In this document: in pieces, positions 49,748-58,330 of the stretch | Position numbering within the stretch: the first letter of the stretch is position 1 | Layout of the letters: every line of letters starts with the position of its first letter | Assembly (NCBI GenBank): GCA_020161935.1 | Contig: JAIUNI010000014.1 | Coordinates: 1-64,000 of the forward strand | Length of the DNA: 64,000 nucleotides | Direction of reading: 5' to 3' | Origin: Chloroflexota bacterium | GTDB lineage: Bacteria; Chloroflexota; Anaerolineae; Aggregatilineales; Phototrophicaceae | Notes under the pieces: model-generated | What the model saw: only the letters and a program-made list of their open reading frames with translations | Told to the model about the DNA's origin: nothing | Databases searched by the model: none | Position numbers and translations under genes: made by a program

Positions 49748-50458
49748 TTATTTCACAGGGTCGATGGTGTAACCGTACACGTGTGTCCACGGAATACCGT
49801 TGAAAATCTTGACGTGGTATTTACCTTCGGCATCGGGGCCAGCGTTGACCTGAATTTCGCCGGTGGTTAGGACGTAGACCGAGACACCTTCAGCCGAGGC
49901 CAAGAGCGTGTTTTCGGCAGGATGTTCGGCGACGAACGGCGCGATGTCTTGTTGAGTGATGCTGAACAGGTAGGTGGTGACGGTCGTGCCGGTGTTGGTG
50001 TGGAACAAGTCCATCTGCACGTTGCCCTGCTCGTCTTGGCTCTTGAGGAGGGTTACGCCCAAGTCGGTGTCATTGAAGCTGACGTTTTCGTTGTAGTTCA
50101 CGACCGGTTCAGGGGTCGAGAAAACCTCAACAGGCGGCTCAGGGGTCTGGCAGTTGACATATACCGTGGCAACCTTCGCCTGAGCGCAGGGGTCAAAAGG
50201 CGGCGGTGTCGGGGTGGGATCGCAGCCACCCCCCATGGCGGTGATGCTGGTCGGGGCGCAGGGGTCAAAGGGCGGCGGTGTCGGGGTCGGCGGTTCAGGC
50301 GTGGGTGGGGTCGGGGTTGGCGGTGTCGGGCAGCCAACTTGGGCGCTAATTCTATCGGGTAAGCAAGGATCAGACTGGGCAGCAACGTGACCAAAGACCG
50401 AAACCGACATGACTGCCACAATGGCGAGGATAACGAATTTACCGGTGTGAAACTTCAT
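49748..50458 (-). CDS. Secreted Pro/Thr-rich protein with three Cys-paired repeats
   Basis: A 236-residue exported protein with a signal peptide (cut after about residue 27, GHVAAQS). Three repeats of form DPC...C are separated by TPTPP linkers (about 31-105), each with a likely disulfide. A beta-rich C-terminal domain (about 115-236) has no family I recognise. The linkers resemble surface-attached proteins of Chloroflexota. It is a single gene, ended by a terminator. Function unknown. Confidence 0.7.
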   Translation of the reverse strand: MKFHTGKFVILAIVAVMSVSVFGHVAAQSDPCLPDRISAQVGCPTPPTPTPPTPEPPTPTPPPFDPCAPTSITAMGGGCDPTPTPPPFDPCAQAKVATVYVNCQTPEPPVEVFSTPEPVVNYNENVSFNDTDLGVTLLKSQDEQGNVQMDLFHTNTGTTVTTYLFSITQQDIAPFVAEHPAENTLLASAEGVSVYVLTTGEIQVNAGPDAEGKYHVKIFNGIPWTHVYGYTIDPVK

Positions 50459-50669
50459 GAAACTTTCCTTCGATAGGCTTGAACATTACATTTACTTGCG
50501 TGTTATTTAACTATAAATTGATTTTGCGCGGATTAAACGACTAAAAATTAACTAAAAATTAATTGATGACATCTATCACCGTTAAAATCCATTTTTTCTC
50601 CCGTATATGATGATTTTGTCATATGCCGTCATCGTCAAAAATTTACGTTTTATTCATAAAATTTCAACA

Positions 50670-50695
50670 AAAAAGAGCAATCATTTGCTCTTTTT
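50670..50695. terminator. Bidirectional terminator
   Basis: AAAAAGAGCAA (50670-50680) and TTGCTCTTTTT (50685-50695) form an 11-bp stem with a four-base loop. It ends the MerR-type gene on the minus strand. The rest of the 50459-50746 gap is AT-rich promoter DNA for the secreted protein. Confidence 0.85.
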
Positions 50696-50746
50696 GATGT
50701 CCAAGTATTGAGGGACATGCCCTGCTCTACCCGTCAAACATGCTTC

Positions 50747-51208
50747 TCAGTCGTCATCCTCATCATCCATTTGCTCGCGGAGCATCTCATACATGGCCTG
50801 CCACTTACCGATTTCGCGGTTTAGGCGTTCGATCTTATCTTCTTTCTCTTTGCCGTCCCGGCGCAGCCGTTCCACCTCTTGCAAGAGACTTTCGATCTGA
50901 ATCTGGTAGCCTTTGATCTGTGAATAGACGGCGATGGCATTCTCGCCTTCAATCGAGGTGAATTCCGGCGGCAGGTTGCTGTCGATGTCGCCCGCCGCGA
51001 GCTTCGCGCCGATCTGCTCGAACGGCACGTTACGGGCGCGTTCAATCTTGATGGTGTTGAGGATCGGTAAATCGTCCATCTGATAGTCGCGCTGGGTACG
51101 CCCCTCCCCCAACGCGCCTGCGGAGAAGTAATCGGGGAACATATCCGTCCACATCTTGATCGTTTTCTGGTCAAGATCAAACCGTTTAGCAACTGTTCCT
51201 GTTTTCAT
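50747..51208 (-). CDS. MerR-type HTH protein with C-terminal coiled coil
   Basis: A 153-residue protein. The N-terminal MerR-like HTH (KTGTVAKRFDLDQKTIKMWT, residues 2-21) is followed by a wing with RTQRDYQMDDLPILNTIKIE, and from about residue 95 by a long coiled coil ending in EQMDDEDDD. It is divergent from the RHH-like/ParM-like operon and shares its 125-bp regulatory region. This suggests it regulates or takes part in the partition-like locus. The coiled coil implies oligomerisation. Not a metal-sensing MerR, as no Cys is present. Confidence 0.75.
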   Translation of the reverse strand: MKTGTVAKRFDLDQKTIKMWTDMFPDYFSAGALGEGRTQRDYQMDDLPILNTIKIERARNVPFEQIGAKLAAGDIDSNLPPEFTSIEGENAIAVYSQIKGYQIQIESLLQEVERLRRDGKEKEDKIERLNREIGKWQAMYEMLREQMDDEDDD

Positions 51209-51294
51209 TCCTGCATTCCTGTTTTATTTGGATTACTTCTTGCAAGTAACTTGAGATAGTAGTATTCTCATAGTATACACGACTTCCCAAGAAT

Positions 51295-51312
51295 TGCACA
51301 CTATAGTGTGCA
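51295..51312. promoter_or_regulatory. Perfect 18-bp palindrome before the RHH/ParM operon
   Basis: TGCACACTATAGTGTGCA is a perfect palindrome, 21 bases upstream of the RHH-like gene. It is a strong candidate for the binding site of the RHH-like or the MerR-type protein and might act as operator or centromere seed. Confidence 0.7.
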
Positions 51313-51332
51313 GCACATTAAAAGGTTTCATA

Positions 51333-51812
51333 ATGGCTCGACCCAAAAAGCAAACCAAGACCCCCAAGAAGCGCTATGTGCCACGCCAGACGCGCAAGTT
51401 CCAACTGCGCCACAACCACCCGATTGATACCCACGTCGGCGAGATTTTAGACTATTCTCGTACTCAGCGCAGGGAAGTGACGGTGATACGGGATGGGGTG
51501 CGGCTGCTGTGGGCGCTGGAGAACAACGACCTGAGTGTGCTGTTCGAGCTGTTCCCGCATTATAAGAACCAGTTCGTACCGGATGGCTTGAGCCTGATGG
51601 AGCAAATCCAGAAGCTATTCCTGAATTCCCAAGTTTTACCGGAAGCCTCGCCAGCCAAATTGGGGGCAGGGTTGAAAGGGCTGAGTGCGCCGGGCTTCGC
51701 GCTGCCGGTGTTTGAGGACGAGGACGACGACCTGCCGACGCTGGTCACTGCAAAGAAGACCAGCAGCAATATCGCTCGTAATTTTCTGGGTGGTATCCAT
51801 GATTTACAGTAA
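51333..51812 (+). CDS. RHH-like putative partition adaptor (ParR-like)
   Basis: A 159-residue basic protein. After a Lys/Arg-rich start, residues about 22-75 fit a ribbon-helix-helix domain: a short strand KFQLRHN, helix THVGEILDYSRTQ and helix EVTVIRDGVRLLWALENNDL. A disordered middle leads to a distinct amphipathic tail SSNIARNFLGGIHDLQ. In plasmid type II partition, ParR binds the centromere with an RHH and caps the ParM filament with its C-terminal tail, and this layout matches. The gene precedes the ParM-like gene with a repeat element between. The call rests on layout and context. Confidence 0.6.
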   Translation: MARPKKQTKTPKKRYVPRQTRKFQLRHNHPIDTHVGEILDYSRTQRREVTVIRDGVRLLWALENNDLSVLFELFPHYKNQFVPDGLSLMEQIQKLFLNSQVLPEASPAKLGAGLKGLSAPGFALPVFEDEDDDLPTLVTAKKTSSNIARNFLGGIHDLQ

Positions 51813-51819
51813 TTGACCG

Positions 51820-51963
51820 TTAGAAACCATTTGAAGAGAATGAGGGTTAATCGGACGCGCTGTATCGCGTCCCTACAAGAAATTTGCCTCACAATTTCGC
51901 ATTTCTGTAGGGACAGCATACTGGCTGTCCGGTATTTTCAGAACTTCTCAAATGGTTTCTTAC
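51820..51963. repeat. Composite element with terminal repeats and opposed CCCTAC hairpins
   Basis: TTAGAAACCATTTGA (51820-51834) and TCAAATGGTTTCTTA (51948-51962) are inverted ends. Inside are a GGACGCG-stem hairpin with CCCTACA tail and an opposed TGTAGGGACAGC hairpin. It has the same plan as 26050-26172. It fills the gap between the RHH-like and ParM-like genes, so both hairpins may sit in the operon mRNA. Confidence 0.8.
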
Positions 51964-51990
51964 CTGAAAACCTTTTAGGGAGAATGATGA

Positions 51991-53082
51991 ATGTCTGACT
52001 ACATCGCCAGTGTGGATGCCGGCAACGGTGGAACTAATGCTGTTCTCGCGCAGTCAAAGGGATATAAAAGCTTTTACGAACCATCTGTCCGCGCCGCTGC
52101 AACCGGTGAAACATTGGGGTTAGGGAAAACTTGGGAGTTGGAATACGACTATGTGGATTGGGGTGGTCACCGCTATGTAACCGGTGACGATGTGATCCGT
52201 GTTTCGCGCCGGCAGCTTGAACGGCACATGGGTGCCAACCGCTACGGCAATGAGTTTCACCAGATGCTCGTCGCACATGCGTTGGCGAGGCTCGGTATCA
52301 AATCCGGCACGGTCAATTTAACACTGTTTACACCACCCGGTTTATACAATGACTTGAAAGCCTTTATAAAAGAACGTTTCAGTCAGCGCGGTGGGAAGGT
52401 AGAGATTGGCCTCAAGGGTGACAAGAAACCGCGTAAGTTCCAGTATGACCAAATCACAGTCTGGCCGGAAGGATTAGGTGCTGCGGCCTGTTTTGCTCTG
52501 GATGACAAAGGCGACGAGACTTCCGCAGATGCGCTCGAAGGCGAAGTGGTTATCCTCGACTTTGGCGCGCATACGCTGGATGCTATACAACTCAGCAACG
52601 GGAACTTCAACGCCGAGAGTTTACAACATGCCACATGGGAAGCCGGTGGGGTGCACGTCCACATCCGCGAGCCATTGTTACGAGTGGTTAAAAAACAACT
52701 TGGAGATGATGCCCACAATCTAACGGTTGATGATATTGACCGCATTATCCGGCTGGGCAGCGTTAGCGGCGATTATGTGCTGACGGTGGCAGGGTTGGAT
52801 GCCGACCTCAAACCGCTGCTGGATCGTTACTGCGAACGCTACGCCGAGTGGGTGAGCAACAACATCGCTGACGGGGTATTCGACGGCTTCCGTGGCATCA
52901 AGTCGGTGATCCTTGTGGGGGGCGGGGCAGGGCTGATCGAACCTTACTTGAGTAAGCAGACGTGGTATGGCAATAAAATTCTCGACCGCAAAGCCCACAA
53001 AACGACGCAGGATGTGCATCCGGTCGATATGAATGCGGTCGGCGGTTTGCGCTTGGCACTGCACCGGCTCAAGGGCGGGTAG
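51991..53082 (+). CDS. ParM/StbA-like actin-family protein
   Basis: A 363-residue protein of the ParM/Alp actin family. Phosphate-1 motif SVDAGNGGTNAVL lies at residues 7-19, phosphate-2 ILDFGAHTLDA at about 190-200 and the adenosine motif VILVGGGAGLIEP at about 307-319. Such proteins form ATP-driven filaments that move plasmids. It is found here with an RHH-like gene and a MerR-type gene, so it may belong to an integrated plasmid or serve another cytomotive role. The ATG at 51991 is preceded by TTTTAGGGAGAATG. It ends before a convergent terminator. Confidence 0.82.
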   Translation: MSDYIASVDAGNGGTNAVLAQSKGYKSFYEPSVRAAATGETLGLGKTWELEYDYVDWGGHRYVTGDDVIRVSRRQLERHMGANRYGNEFHQMLVAHALARLGIKSGTVNLTLFTPPGLYNDLKAFIKERFSQRGGKVEIGLKGDKKPRKFQYDQITVWPEGLGAAACFALDDKGDETSADALEGEVVILDFGAHTLDAIQLSNGNFNAESLQHATWEAGGVHVHIREPLLRVVKKQLGDDAHNLTVDDIDRIIRLGSVSGDYVLTVAGLDADLKPLLDRYCERYAEWVSNNIADGVFDGFRGIKSVILVGGGAGLIEPYLSKQTWYGNKILDRKAHKTTQDVHPVDMNAVGGLRLALHRLKGG

Positions 53083-53139
53083 GTTAGCTGCTAAAAGAAA
53101 TCTCCTCTTAAACTCCTCTGTTTGAACTGTTCTCCACAA

Positions 53140-53177
53140 AAACAAAACCACCCGATGCTGATTTGTCATCGGGTGGT
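53140..53177. terminator. Convergent terminator
   Basis: ACCACCCGAT (53147-53156) and ATCGGGTGGT (53168-53177) form a 10-bp stem. On the minus strand it is followed by TTTTGTTTTTG, ending the DoxX gene. Confidence 0.8.
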
Positions 53178-53221
53178 GTGTGTAGGGGACAGAAGATGTC
53201 TCCTATAGACGTAAGCGTGAG

Positions 53222-53755
53222 TTATTTGCCGATGATGAGCGCCTTAAATTCCTGCGTACCGCGTTTCAGGCTTTCCTTCAACATCACGGGGCTGGCGATG
53301 AGGCCACCACCACGAACGGTTGCACCGATGACGAGGGCGACGCTGATCAGCACGATGTCCTTGAATACGTACTGGCCTTCGAGCGTCCAGACGAAGGGGA
53401 ATTGTGACCAGATCAGGTCAGGGCGCAAGACCAACGGCGACATGGCACCGGCCATTTGACCGAGCATCAGAATGACCCCTAAGCGCTGCATCCGACCACC
53501 GACGATGTAGCAGATGCCGATGAAGACTTCCATAGCGGCTAAGAAGGGCAGGAACAAGTCCATAGGCAGGAAGGTGATGCTCTGGCGGATCAGGGGTTCT
53601 GCCGGGGACATGCCGGGGAAGAACTTCAATGCGCCGAACCAGACGAACACGATACCGACCGAAATCCGCAGCAGCGTTAAGCTGTGCTTGGCGAGCAAGC
53701 GGGTGACACTGCGATCAACATTTTCAATACGATTTTGCAACGAAGCGGCGTTCAC
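53222..53755 (-). CDS. DoxX-family membrane protein
   Basis: A 177-residue protein with four membrane helices (about 27-45, 65-82, 88-106, 130-150). The DoxX landmarks are LLRISVGIVFVWFGALKFFP and FIGICYIVGGRMQRLGVILM. The role of DoxX proteins varies (quinone or thiol redox, surfactant-like roles). The ATG at 53755 is the family start. It is a single gene. Confidence 0.85.
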   Translation of the reverse strand: MNAASLQNRIENVDRSVTRLLAKHSLTLLRISVGIVFVWFGALKFFPGMSPAEPLIRQSITFLPMDLFLPFLAAMEVFIGICYIVGGRMQRLGVILMLGQMAGAMSPLVLRPDLIWSQFPFVWTLEGQYVFKDIVLISVALVIGATVRGGGLIASPVMLKESLKRGTQEFKALIIGK

Positions 53756-54828
53756 TTTATTTTTTCCTTTTCATCAACGGTTGTGATGTGCTTTGAAGAT
53801 GTCCCTATTAAACATCAGCGCGGCATTTTGCTGATCTGGCGGTCGATTGATTTTTGGCTAACCCGATGGACAGACTGTTTTATCCGCCAATGGACGGAGG
53901 GCAGGGAGGCATTTAACGCAAAGACGCGAAGGGGCAAAGACCGCAAAGGGCTTTAACACACAGAAAGGCAAATGCGTTTAACCGCCAAGTCGCCAAGAAA
54001 AAGGCGGAGAAGAATTCACCACAGAGACACAGAGGGCACAGAGAAATACGGAGGAGATAAACCGCCAAGTCGCCAAGTACGCCAAGAAATACGGAGAGAA
54101 GATAAACCGCCAAGTCGCCAAGAACGCCAAGAAATACGGAGAGAAGATGAACCGCAGAGACGCGGAGAACGCAGAGAGGGGCAAAGACGTTTAACCACCG
54201 AGACGCAGAGGAATACGGAGAGAAGATTAACCGCCAAGTCGCCAAGAACGCCAAGAAATACGGAGAAGATTGAACCACCGAGGACACCGAGAGAATGTAG
54301 GGACAGCAGACAGGCTGTCCGTGATTGGCAACCTATTTTTGCCTGTAAAACAGGTGATAACAGGTGGCTCGATCCTTTGTGACCCCGATTTGTGAAGGCG
54401 GGGTTTGAAAGAGCAAACCGTTTTCAAACGTTGGCGGCTGATAGAGAAGGGCAAAGACGTTTAACCACAGAGGCACAGAGGAATACACAGAGATTTCACC
54501 ACACAGGTACAGAGAATGTAGGGACAGCAGACAGGCTGTCCGTGATTGGCAACCCATTTCGTCGCGACGAAGGACAAACAGGATAAACCGCCAAGTCGCC
54601 AAGAACGCCAAGAAATACGGAGAGAAGATGAACCGCAGAGACGCGGAGAACGCAGAGGAATACGGAGAGAAGGTTAACCGCAGAGACGCGGAGAACGCAG
54701 AGGAATACGGAGAGGAGATAAACCGCCAAGAACGCCAAGAAATGCAGAGGGGCAGGGCAACTGAAAAGGGCGGGAAGCATAACTCCCCGCCCTTTATCAT
54801 TCAGGCGAACCGTTGTTGAACGTCGTAC
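53756..54828. repeat. 1-kb array of word repeats with embedded hairpins
   Basis: CCGCCAAGTCGCCAAG, CCGCAGAGACGCGGAG and CACCGAGACGCAGAGG blocks alternate with AAATACGGAGA spacers from 53915 to 54290 and from 54455 to 54755. Opposed CCCTAC-family hairpins lie at 54297-54321 and 54517-54542. Between them, 54341-54435 is the second copy of the TGCCTGTAAAACAGG repeat. A short stem GGGCGGGAA...CCCGCCC at 54768-54795 may end the gene at 54829. No gene is present. Confidence 0.88.
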
Positions 54829-57084
54829 TTACGGGCAGGGGACGACCGAGAGATCGGTACCGGTTTCACTGACCCCGATACAAACATTCTCCGCACTACC
54901 CGCCGTTTGGTCTTTCCATGTGGTGACGGCGCTGCCCTCCGTACCCTGATTGAAGATGATGCCGGGCGCACCGAGGCTCAACCCCGTGCCACCGAGCAGG
55001 TTTCCGGTCAGGGTCAGGGCTGCGTTACCACCCGCGCGACCGTTGTTATGGATGGCATCGTTGCGCGGCGAGGTGCTGCTGCTCAAGGTCACATCGGTCA
55101 GGGTCATTTGGGCATGACCATTCGCGCCCAAACCGTTGTTATAGAGCGTGCCGCCTTCTTGGGCGCTGTTGTTGGTGAAGTTCGTGCCGCTGATGGTCGC
55201 GGTCGCATTCCCACCATCGAACCCGCCGCTGTAGATCGCGCCGCCGTAGATACCCGCGTTACCGTCGAAGGTGCTGTCTTCAACGACCAGATCAACCTGA
55301 CCGCCATTCATGCTCAGGGTCATGATCGCGCCGCCGTTGCCGCTGCTCTTGTTGTTGATGAACGCGCCGTTGCGAACGTGCAGCGCCGACTTGCCGCCAT
55401 CACGCGCGTCAACCATGATTGCGCCAGCGTCCAGCGCCTCGCCACCTGTGAGTTGAATGTCAGTCAGGGTGAGTGCGCCAGCCTTGCCAGCAGTGCCATC
55501 GACATAGAAGAAGCGGAACGCGGGCGCACTGGCATCCCGCGAGATGATGCGGTTCATGCTGCTGATGGTGATGTCGGTGGTGATGACGGGGAAGGCATTC
55601 TCGCCGCCCTCATAACCCGCCGCAACAGTGATGTCACTTGCCACGAACAGCGTATTCGCGCCGGGGCAGGCCGCCTCGTCGTTCGCCTTATTGATGGCGC
55701 TCACCAGTTCGTCCGCGCTCATGATGGTGACGTTGCATTCGTCAGCCGCTGCGGTGGTGCCGGTCGTATCCGCCGGAACCACGACATCGGCAGGGTTGAC
55801 GGGATCAATCACGATGTCGGTCTGACCGGCAGCCGCCGTAAATTGGCGTACCACCGAGCCATCCGGCGCGCGCAGTACCCAGACGTGGCCGACGAAACTA
55901 CCTTGAGTCAGGGTGCTGTTCGGTTCCACTGTGCCGTACGAGGTCTCGGCGCAGTCAAAGCTGTACCAGCCCAGCGTCAGCGGTTGGTCGGTGTTGTTGA
56001 TGATGTTGAGGTCCAGCGCCTCGGTCGCCACATTCGGCGTGCAGGTCGATTCGGCTGGCACTTCCCCGGTGGTATCCGCCGGTACGGCTGTCGGTTCGCC
56101 TGCCGGAACGTCGGTCGGGGCAGCGGCTACACTGGCGGTCGGCGCGACGTAGGACGATTCCCACAGCACGTTGAAGCGGAAGGTATCGCCCGCTGGAAGT
56201 TTGGACGAGTCGAACCACACCCACAGGTCTTGCGGCTTGGTGATGGTGTAAACCAGCTTGTCGGTACCGGTCGCGCCCGGAATAGCAACGCTGTTACGGC
56301 CAACCGATTCCTCCATCGTCAGCGAGATACCGGTTGGGTTGCCCGTGACCGGAACGACGGTGATGGTGTAAGTGCCTTCGGCCTTCACACCGAGGCCCAT
56401 GCCACCCGAACTGCCACGGTTGTAGCTGCCGGTGGCGTTGGGGAGCTGGTACGAAAGCTGGAGCGAGGAGGGTGGGGGAGCGACAGGCGTAACGCCGTTA
56501 TTGAACTTCACGACGCACGCCTGAATCGCGTCTTCGCTGCCATCGCTGCTGCTGGTGCAGGTGCAGAAGGCACGGAAGTCAGGGTTCGGGGCAGGGACGT
56601 TGACACCGTTGTACATGAACGTCCAGATGTCGCCGGCATGACCGCCGCCCATGTGGGTCGCGGTGGAGTCCATCACGCCGAGGCAGTGACCGGGGCTGTG
56701 CAGCCAGCCGCGCGTGGCTTCGTCAGCCGTCTGCTGGCCTTTGGCGATGCCTTCGCCAGAAACGAACGTGCCGAAGCACGCCGCACGCTGACCGAGGTCG
56801 CTCACACCCTTACCATTACACATCGCGGGGCGCGGGGCATCGTGGCTGAAGTAATTGCGTGCAACCTGATCGTCACTGTGGAACTGTGCCGCCTGAGTCA
56901 GACGTGTGTCCTCGGCGTAGGGGCGGATACCGATTGCGGTACGCCAGCGGTTAAATTCCGGCAGCAAACCGGCTCCATCTGCCTGTGTCGCCACAACAGT
57001 GGACTGCTGTGCCGAAGCGGCGGTGGTAAACAATGCCATAATAATAATGTAAGTTATAAATAAAGCATAGCGTCTGCGGTGCAT
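54829..57084 (-). CDS. Secreted multidomain protein: CAP (SCP-like), VHL-like and beta-helix domains
   Basis: A 751-residue exported protein (signal peptide about 1-25, TTAASAQQ). A CAP domain (about 45-190) has FNRWRTAIGI, QAAQFHSDDQVARNYFSHD, and GWLHSPGHCLGVMDSTATHM with the usual His and acidic residues. A beta domain at about 210-310 follows. Residues about 350-428 look like the VHL beta domain (LTLGWYSFDCAETSYGTVEP, then FVGHVWVLRAPDGS). The last 300 residues form a parallel beta-helix of Gly/Asn-rich repeats. The ATG at 57084 has GGAGG upstream. Surface adhesion or binding is inferred. Confidence 0.75.
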   Translation of the reverse strand: MHRRRYALFITYIIIMALFTTAASAQQSTVVATQADGAGLLPEFNRWRTAIGIRPYAEDTRLTQAAQFHSDDQVARNYFSHDAPRPAMCNGKGVSDLGQRAACFGTFVSGEGIAKGQQTADEATRGWLHSPGHCLGVMDSTATHMGGGHAGDIWTFMYNGVNVPAPNPDFRAFCTCTSSSDGSEDAIQACVVKFNNGVTPVAPPPSSLQLSYQLPNATGSYNRGSSGGMGLGVKAEGTYTITVVPVTGNPTGISLTMEESVGRNSVAIPGATGTDKLVYTITKPQDLWVWFDSSKLPAGDTFRFNVLWESSYVAPTASVAAAPTDVPAGEPTAVPADTTGEVPAESTCTPNVATEALDLNIINNTDQPLTLGWYSFDCAETSYGTVEPNSTLTQGSFVGHVWVLRAPDGSVVRQFTAAAGQTDIVIDPVNPADVVVPADTTGTTAAADECNVTIMSADELVSAINKANDEAACPGANTLFVASDITVAAGYEGGENAFPVITTDITISSMNRIISRDASAPAFRFFYVDGTAGKAGALTLTDIQLTGGEALDAGAIMVDARDGGKSALHVRNGAFINNKSSGNGGAIMTLSMNGGQVDLVVEDSTFDGNAGIYGGAIYSGGFDGGNATATISGTNFTNNSAQEGGTLYNNGLGANGHAQMTLTDVTLSSSTSPRNDAIHNNGRAGGNAALTLTGNLLGGTGLSLGAPGIIFNQGTEGSAVTTWKDQTAGSAENVCIGVSETGTDLSVVPCP

Positions 57085-57487
57085 TAGCTCGATCCTCCAT
57101 AGTATTGATAATATACAGTGCCCTTTCGCACTATACCATGTAGGAACGTAATTCTTGGCATAAAGTTTTAATAAATAGGACAAGTGGACAGATAAAATAG
57201 GACAAGTGGACAATGTAGGGACAACATGACGGGCTAGCGTCGTTCAGCCCACGCGAGGAACGGGCAGCCGACAGGCGATCCTCAAAAGCGGAGTCATCAG
57301 CGGTTTGGTGAGAAGGACATGCCCTATGCACCTCCGTATAAAGTCAAGCAATGGGTTATCGAATCACGAAAATGATGTGGCTGTTTGAAAGATGCGGACG
57401 CGCTGTCTCGCGTCCCTACACAAAAACATTTTCAATGGTCGAACGGGTGTAGGGACAGCATACAGGCTGTCCGGCATTCAATATCAA
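57085..57487. repeat. Gene-free region with opposed hairpins
   Basis: A GGACGCG-stem hairpin with CCCTACA tail (57396-57420) and an opposed TGTAGGGACAGC hairpin (57448-57473). The left flank TTTGAAAGATGC and right flank GGCATTCAA suggest decayed terminal repeats. The rest shows nothing recognisable. Confidence 0.7.
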
Positions 57488-57721
57488 TTATTTTTGGTGC
57501 GGGCCATAACCGATTTCGTCGATGTAGCGCAGCAGGTCAGGCAGCCAGAGTTCATAAAAAAGCCCTGACCGTTTGCGTATCTTGATCAGCCGTTCAGCTT
57601 CTGGCAAACGTGAATTTTTGTTTGCCAACTTTTCAAGATATTGGCTGTTGTATCCTGTTGCTGCTGCACCTTCTCTGGTCGTAACCCAAATTTCCTGTTC
57701 GGGCGTGATTTCTACTGCCAT
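57488..57721 (-). CDS. Small HTH-like protein, family copy 5 of 5
   Basis: A 77-residue protein (MAVEITPEQEIWVTTREGAA at the start) with TGYNSQYLEKLANKNSRLPE and ELWLPDLLRYIDEIGYGPHQ. The conserved promoter element GGCTATAATAAG lies upstream on the minus strand (-10 at 57772-57777), 50 bases before the start. This copy is isolated but keeps its promoter, so promoter and gene appear to spread together. Confidence 0.7.
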   Translation of the reverse strand: MAVEITPEQEIWVTTREGAAATGYNSQYLEKLANKNSRLPEAERLIKIRKRSGLFYELWLPDLLRYIDEIGYGPHQK

Positions 57722-57824
57722 TGTGGTGACGTGCAGTCCTTCTATGAATGTGACACTCGCTCATGCCGCTTATTATAGCCGAGGTGGGAGAGGGTAGGGG
57801 AGTTGGTTGGCGGTTGGGGTTATT

Positions 57825-58121
57825 TCAGGCGAGCAAATATTTTGGGCGGCTGCGGCGGTTCATTTCGCGGTAGGCTTCGATCTGGCGTTCAGTCAGTTTG
57901 GCATATTGGTCAATCGAAAGCGTGACCGTCTTTAACAGGCAGTCCGGGTTCCAACAGGTGATGAGCGCGATGAAACCACCTTTGCTGTTTTCCTGCTGGA
58001 TCATATCCATCGGGTGACTGCATTCCCGGCAGGCATGTTCGAACGAGCGTATTAGCTGATGTTTCCGCCCCACTGCTGCCTCCTTATACATGACCGTTCG
58101 TTTCTCGTCACCACATTTCAT
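57825..58121 (-). CDS. Small zinc-binding-like protein
   Basis: A 98-residue protein with a Cys pattern ACRECSH and TCWNPDC (two CxxC/CxxxxC-type pairs about 25 residues apart), suggesting one zinc site. A helical C-terminus follows (QYAKLTERQIEAYREMNRRS). Start is uncertain: ATG at 58121 or at 58091 (MYKEAAVGRKHQLI). It resembles small zinc-ribbon proteins that bind nucleic acid, but I do not recognise the family. Confidence 0.55.
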   Translation of the reverse strand: MKCGDEKRTVMYKEAAVGRKHQLIRSFEHACRECSHPMDMIQQENSKGGFIALITCWNPDCLLKTVTLSIDQYAKLTERQIEAYREMNRRSRPKYLLA

Positions 58122-58330
58122 CCGTTGATTTCACGCTGGATAATTCCAGTTTAGCCGAAAAAACGACAGCGGCGTGGGTAAAAAGGATGGTTTTTCGGAC
58201 AACTATCGGATGAAAGTCGGGGATGGCCTCCGACCTTCTGCCGATTTTTGGGGTACAGGGTGAACATTTTCGGGGTGCCGCGCGTCGTATGGGTATATCG
58301 TTTATACCGATAACAGAAAGAGGGAGACAC

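Noticed and set aside
54907..57063. A 718-codon plus-strand frame
   Set aside because: It is antisense to the secreted CAP-domain protein, which has a signal peptide, ribosome site and recognisable domains.
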